Shown here: positions 63,231 to 64,000 of the stretch, in pieces
Position numbering within the stretch: the first letter of the stretch is position 1
Layout: each line of letters begins with the position of its first letter
NCBI RefSeq assembly: GCF_020497125.1
Contig: NC_059084.1
Coordinates: forward strand, 6,165,501-6,229,500
DNA length: 64,000 nt
Direction of reading: 5' to 3'
From: Mauremys mutica
Taxonomy: Eukaryota; Chordata; Testudines; Geoemydidae
Program-made: the position numbers and the translations under genes
The notes under the pieces: model-generated
Told to the model about the DNA's origin: nothing
Database searches by the model: none
What the model saw: the letters and a program-made list of their open reading frames with translations, nothing else

Positions 63231-64000
63231 AACAGCCACATTAAACAGAAACTGTTTCCTGAGTGTGAGTGCCAGACAAAGCAAAGTTAAAGCTGTGGCA
63301 ATAACGGGCTTGGTGTAAAAATTTCCACTGAAACTGGTCTTTGGTGGAAAACAGAGGTTTTGACTAAATGAACGTTATCATGGAAAGTGTCTGCTTTCCA
63401 TGGACAATTTTGAGTTTTCATCCAAATCCCAATAACGTTTGGCTGAAAATGTTCCAGTTTTGGTTGGTTTGTTTTTTGACAAAAAGTCAAAATTTTGTGT
63501 GGAGAAAAGCACAGTTCTCCAAGCCGTTCTCGTCAGTAATGATTCGGACAGGGAGTTCCACTGCAAAGCGGGAGAGCGGCACAAGAGTAGTGTTTCTTGT
63601 GCAATATTTGGTATTTCAAAGGTGCTTGCATCCAGAGTTCACATTGCTCAGACAATCCAGATTCATACTTCCCACTGTGGCAGTGACTCCCAGGTATCCT
63701 ATGCTTTTGTGTTGTCTAAACCAACTCATTCCGAGGTTTCAGACCATGAATGGAATCTGGGAGGGTCCAAAATAAAAAGACAAGGTCTAGTCAGTGGTGC
63801 ATAGGATGCAAACAGGCTGTGCCTTGCACCTCTCCATTTTATCATGTAACCTCTTTCCCATGTTCTGTCCGGTTACCTCATATGCTATGCTGTGTTCTTC
63901 ATAACTCTTGAGCTTGATTAACTGCTACATGGGCAGGTGACCTGAATACAACAGCACAAGGTGATCCTGGAGGGGAAAACAGCGGGTCCCAGTGGCAGCA

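Larger units (their letters stand above)
57463..64000 (+). other. NKAIN4: NKAIN4 intron 1 (incomplete)
   Basis: It begins with GTGAGT and runs off the window. No NKAIN exon 2 pattern was found on reading it. It holds old palindromic elements (59.80 and 60.58 kb), a hAT-like fragment (60.98 kb), a CR1-like tail (62.88 kb) and a dispersed amniote repeat (63.09 kb). Large first introns are usual in this family. Confidence 0.8.

Noticed and set aside
57463..64000. NKAIN4 exon 2
   Set aside because: No sequence encoding the conserved ERQxFDFLGYQWAP segment was found in this stretch.

Overview
The window is vertebrate nuclear DNA, most probably from a cryptodiran (hidden-neck) turtle. Two copies of a tRNA-derived SINE that I recognise from memory as the turtle Cry I / tortoise Pol III family sit at 26.3 and 33.5 kb, and the other interspersed repeats (CR1-like LINE tails, old CORE/MIR-type SINEs, hAT- and Tigger-type DNA transposons) fit a reptile. 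The species cannot be read from the sequence.

Minus strand, about 44.1 down to 16.1 kb: a complete ARFGAP1 gene (ADP-ribosylation factor GTPase-activating protein 1). I resolved a probable non-coding first exon in a CpG island and all twelve coding exons. Every intron is GT-AG, phases are continuous, and the spliced frame encodes 422 residues. It carries the ArfGAP zinc finger (C22, C25, C42, C45) with arginine finger R50, two ALPS curvature-sensing segments and a tryptophan-rich coatomer-binding tail ending WDNQNW.

Plus strand, from about 57.1 kb: CpG island and first coding exon of NKAIN4 (Na+/K+-ATPase-interacting protein 4). Its 18 codons are read in a different frame from the longest open frame there. 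The remaining exons lie beyond the window. The head-to-head NKAIN4/ARFGAP1 order is the one known from human 20q13.33 and chicken chromosome 20.

Region 1-16 kb is the 3' flank of ARFGAP1, where synteny predicts COL20A1 further out; no collagen exon was found. It holds a G-rich minisatellite, DNA-transposon relics, an old CR1 fragment and a strong CTCF-like motif at 11.49 kb. Region 44.1-57.1 kb is the intergenic space between the two promoters and is rich in old SINEs with nested short hairpin elements. No RNA gene, CRISPR array or prokaryotic-type system is present. ARFGAP1 acts at the Golgi in COPI vesicle traffic and NKAIN4 is a neuronal membrane protein, so they are syntenic neighbours rather than a pathway. 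The most notable signals are the in-frame cassette exons between the ALPS motifs, the dispersed palindromic mini-elements nested in older SINEs, a Tigger MITE carrying two CTCF-like motifs, and the G-rich template-strand repeat just inside the ARFGAP1 promoter.
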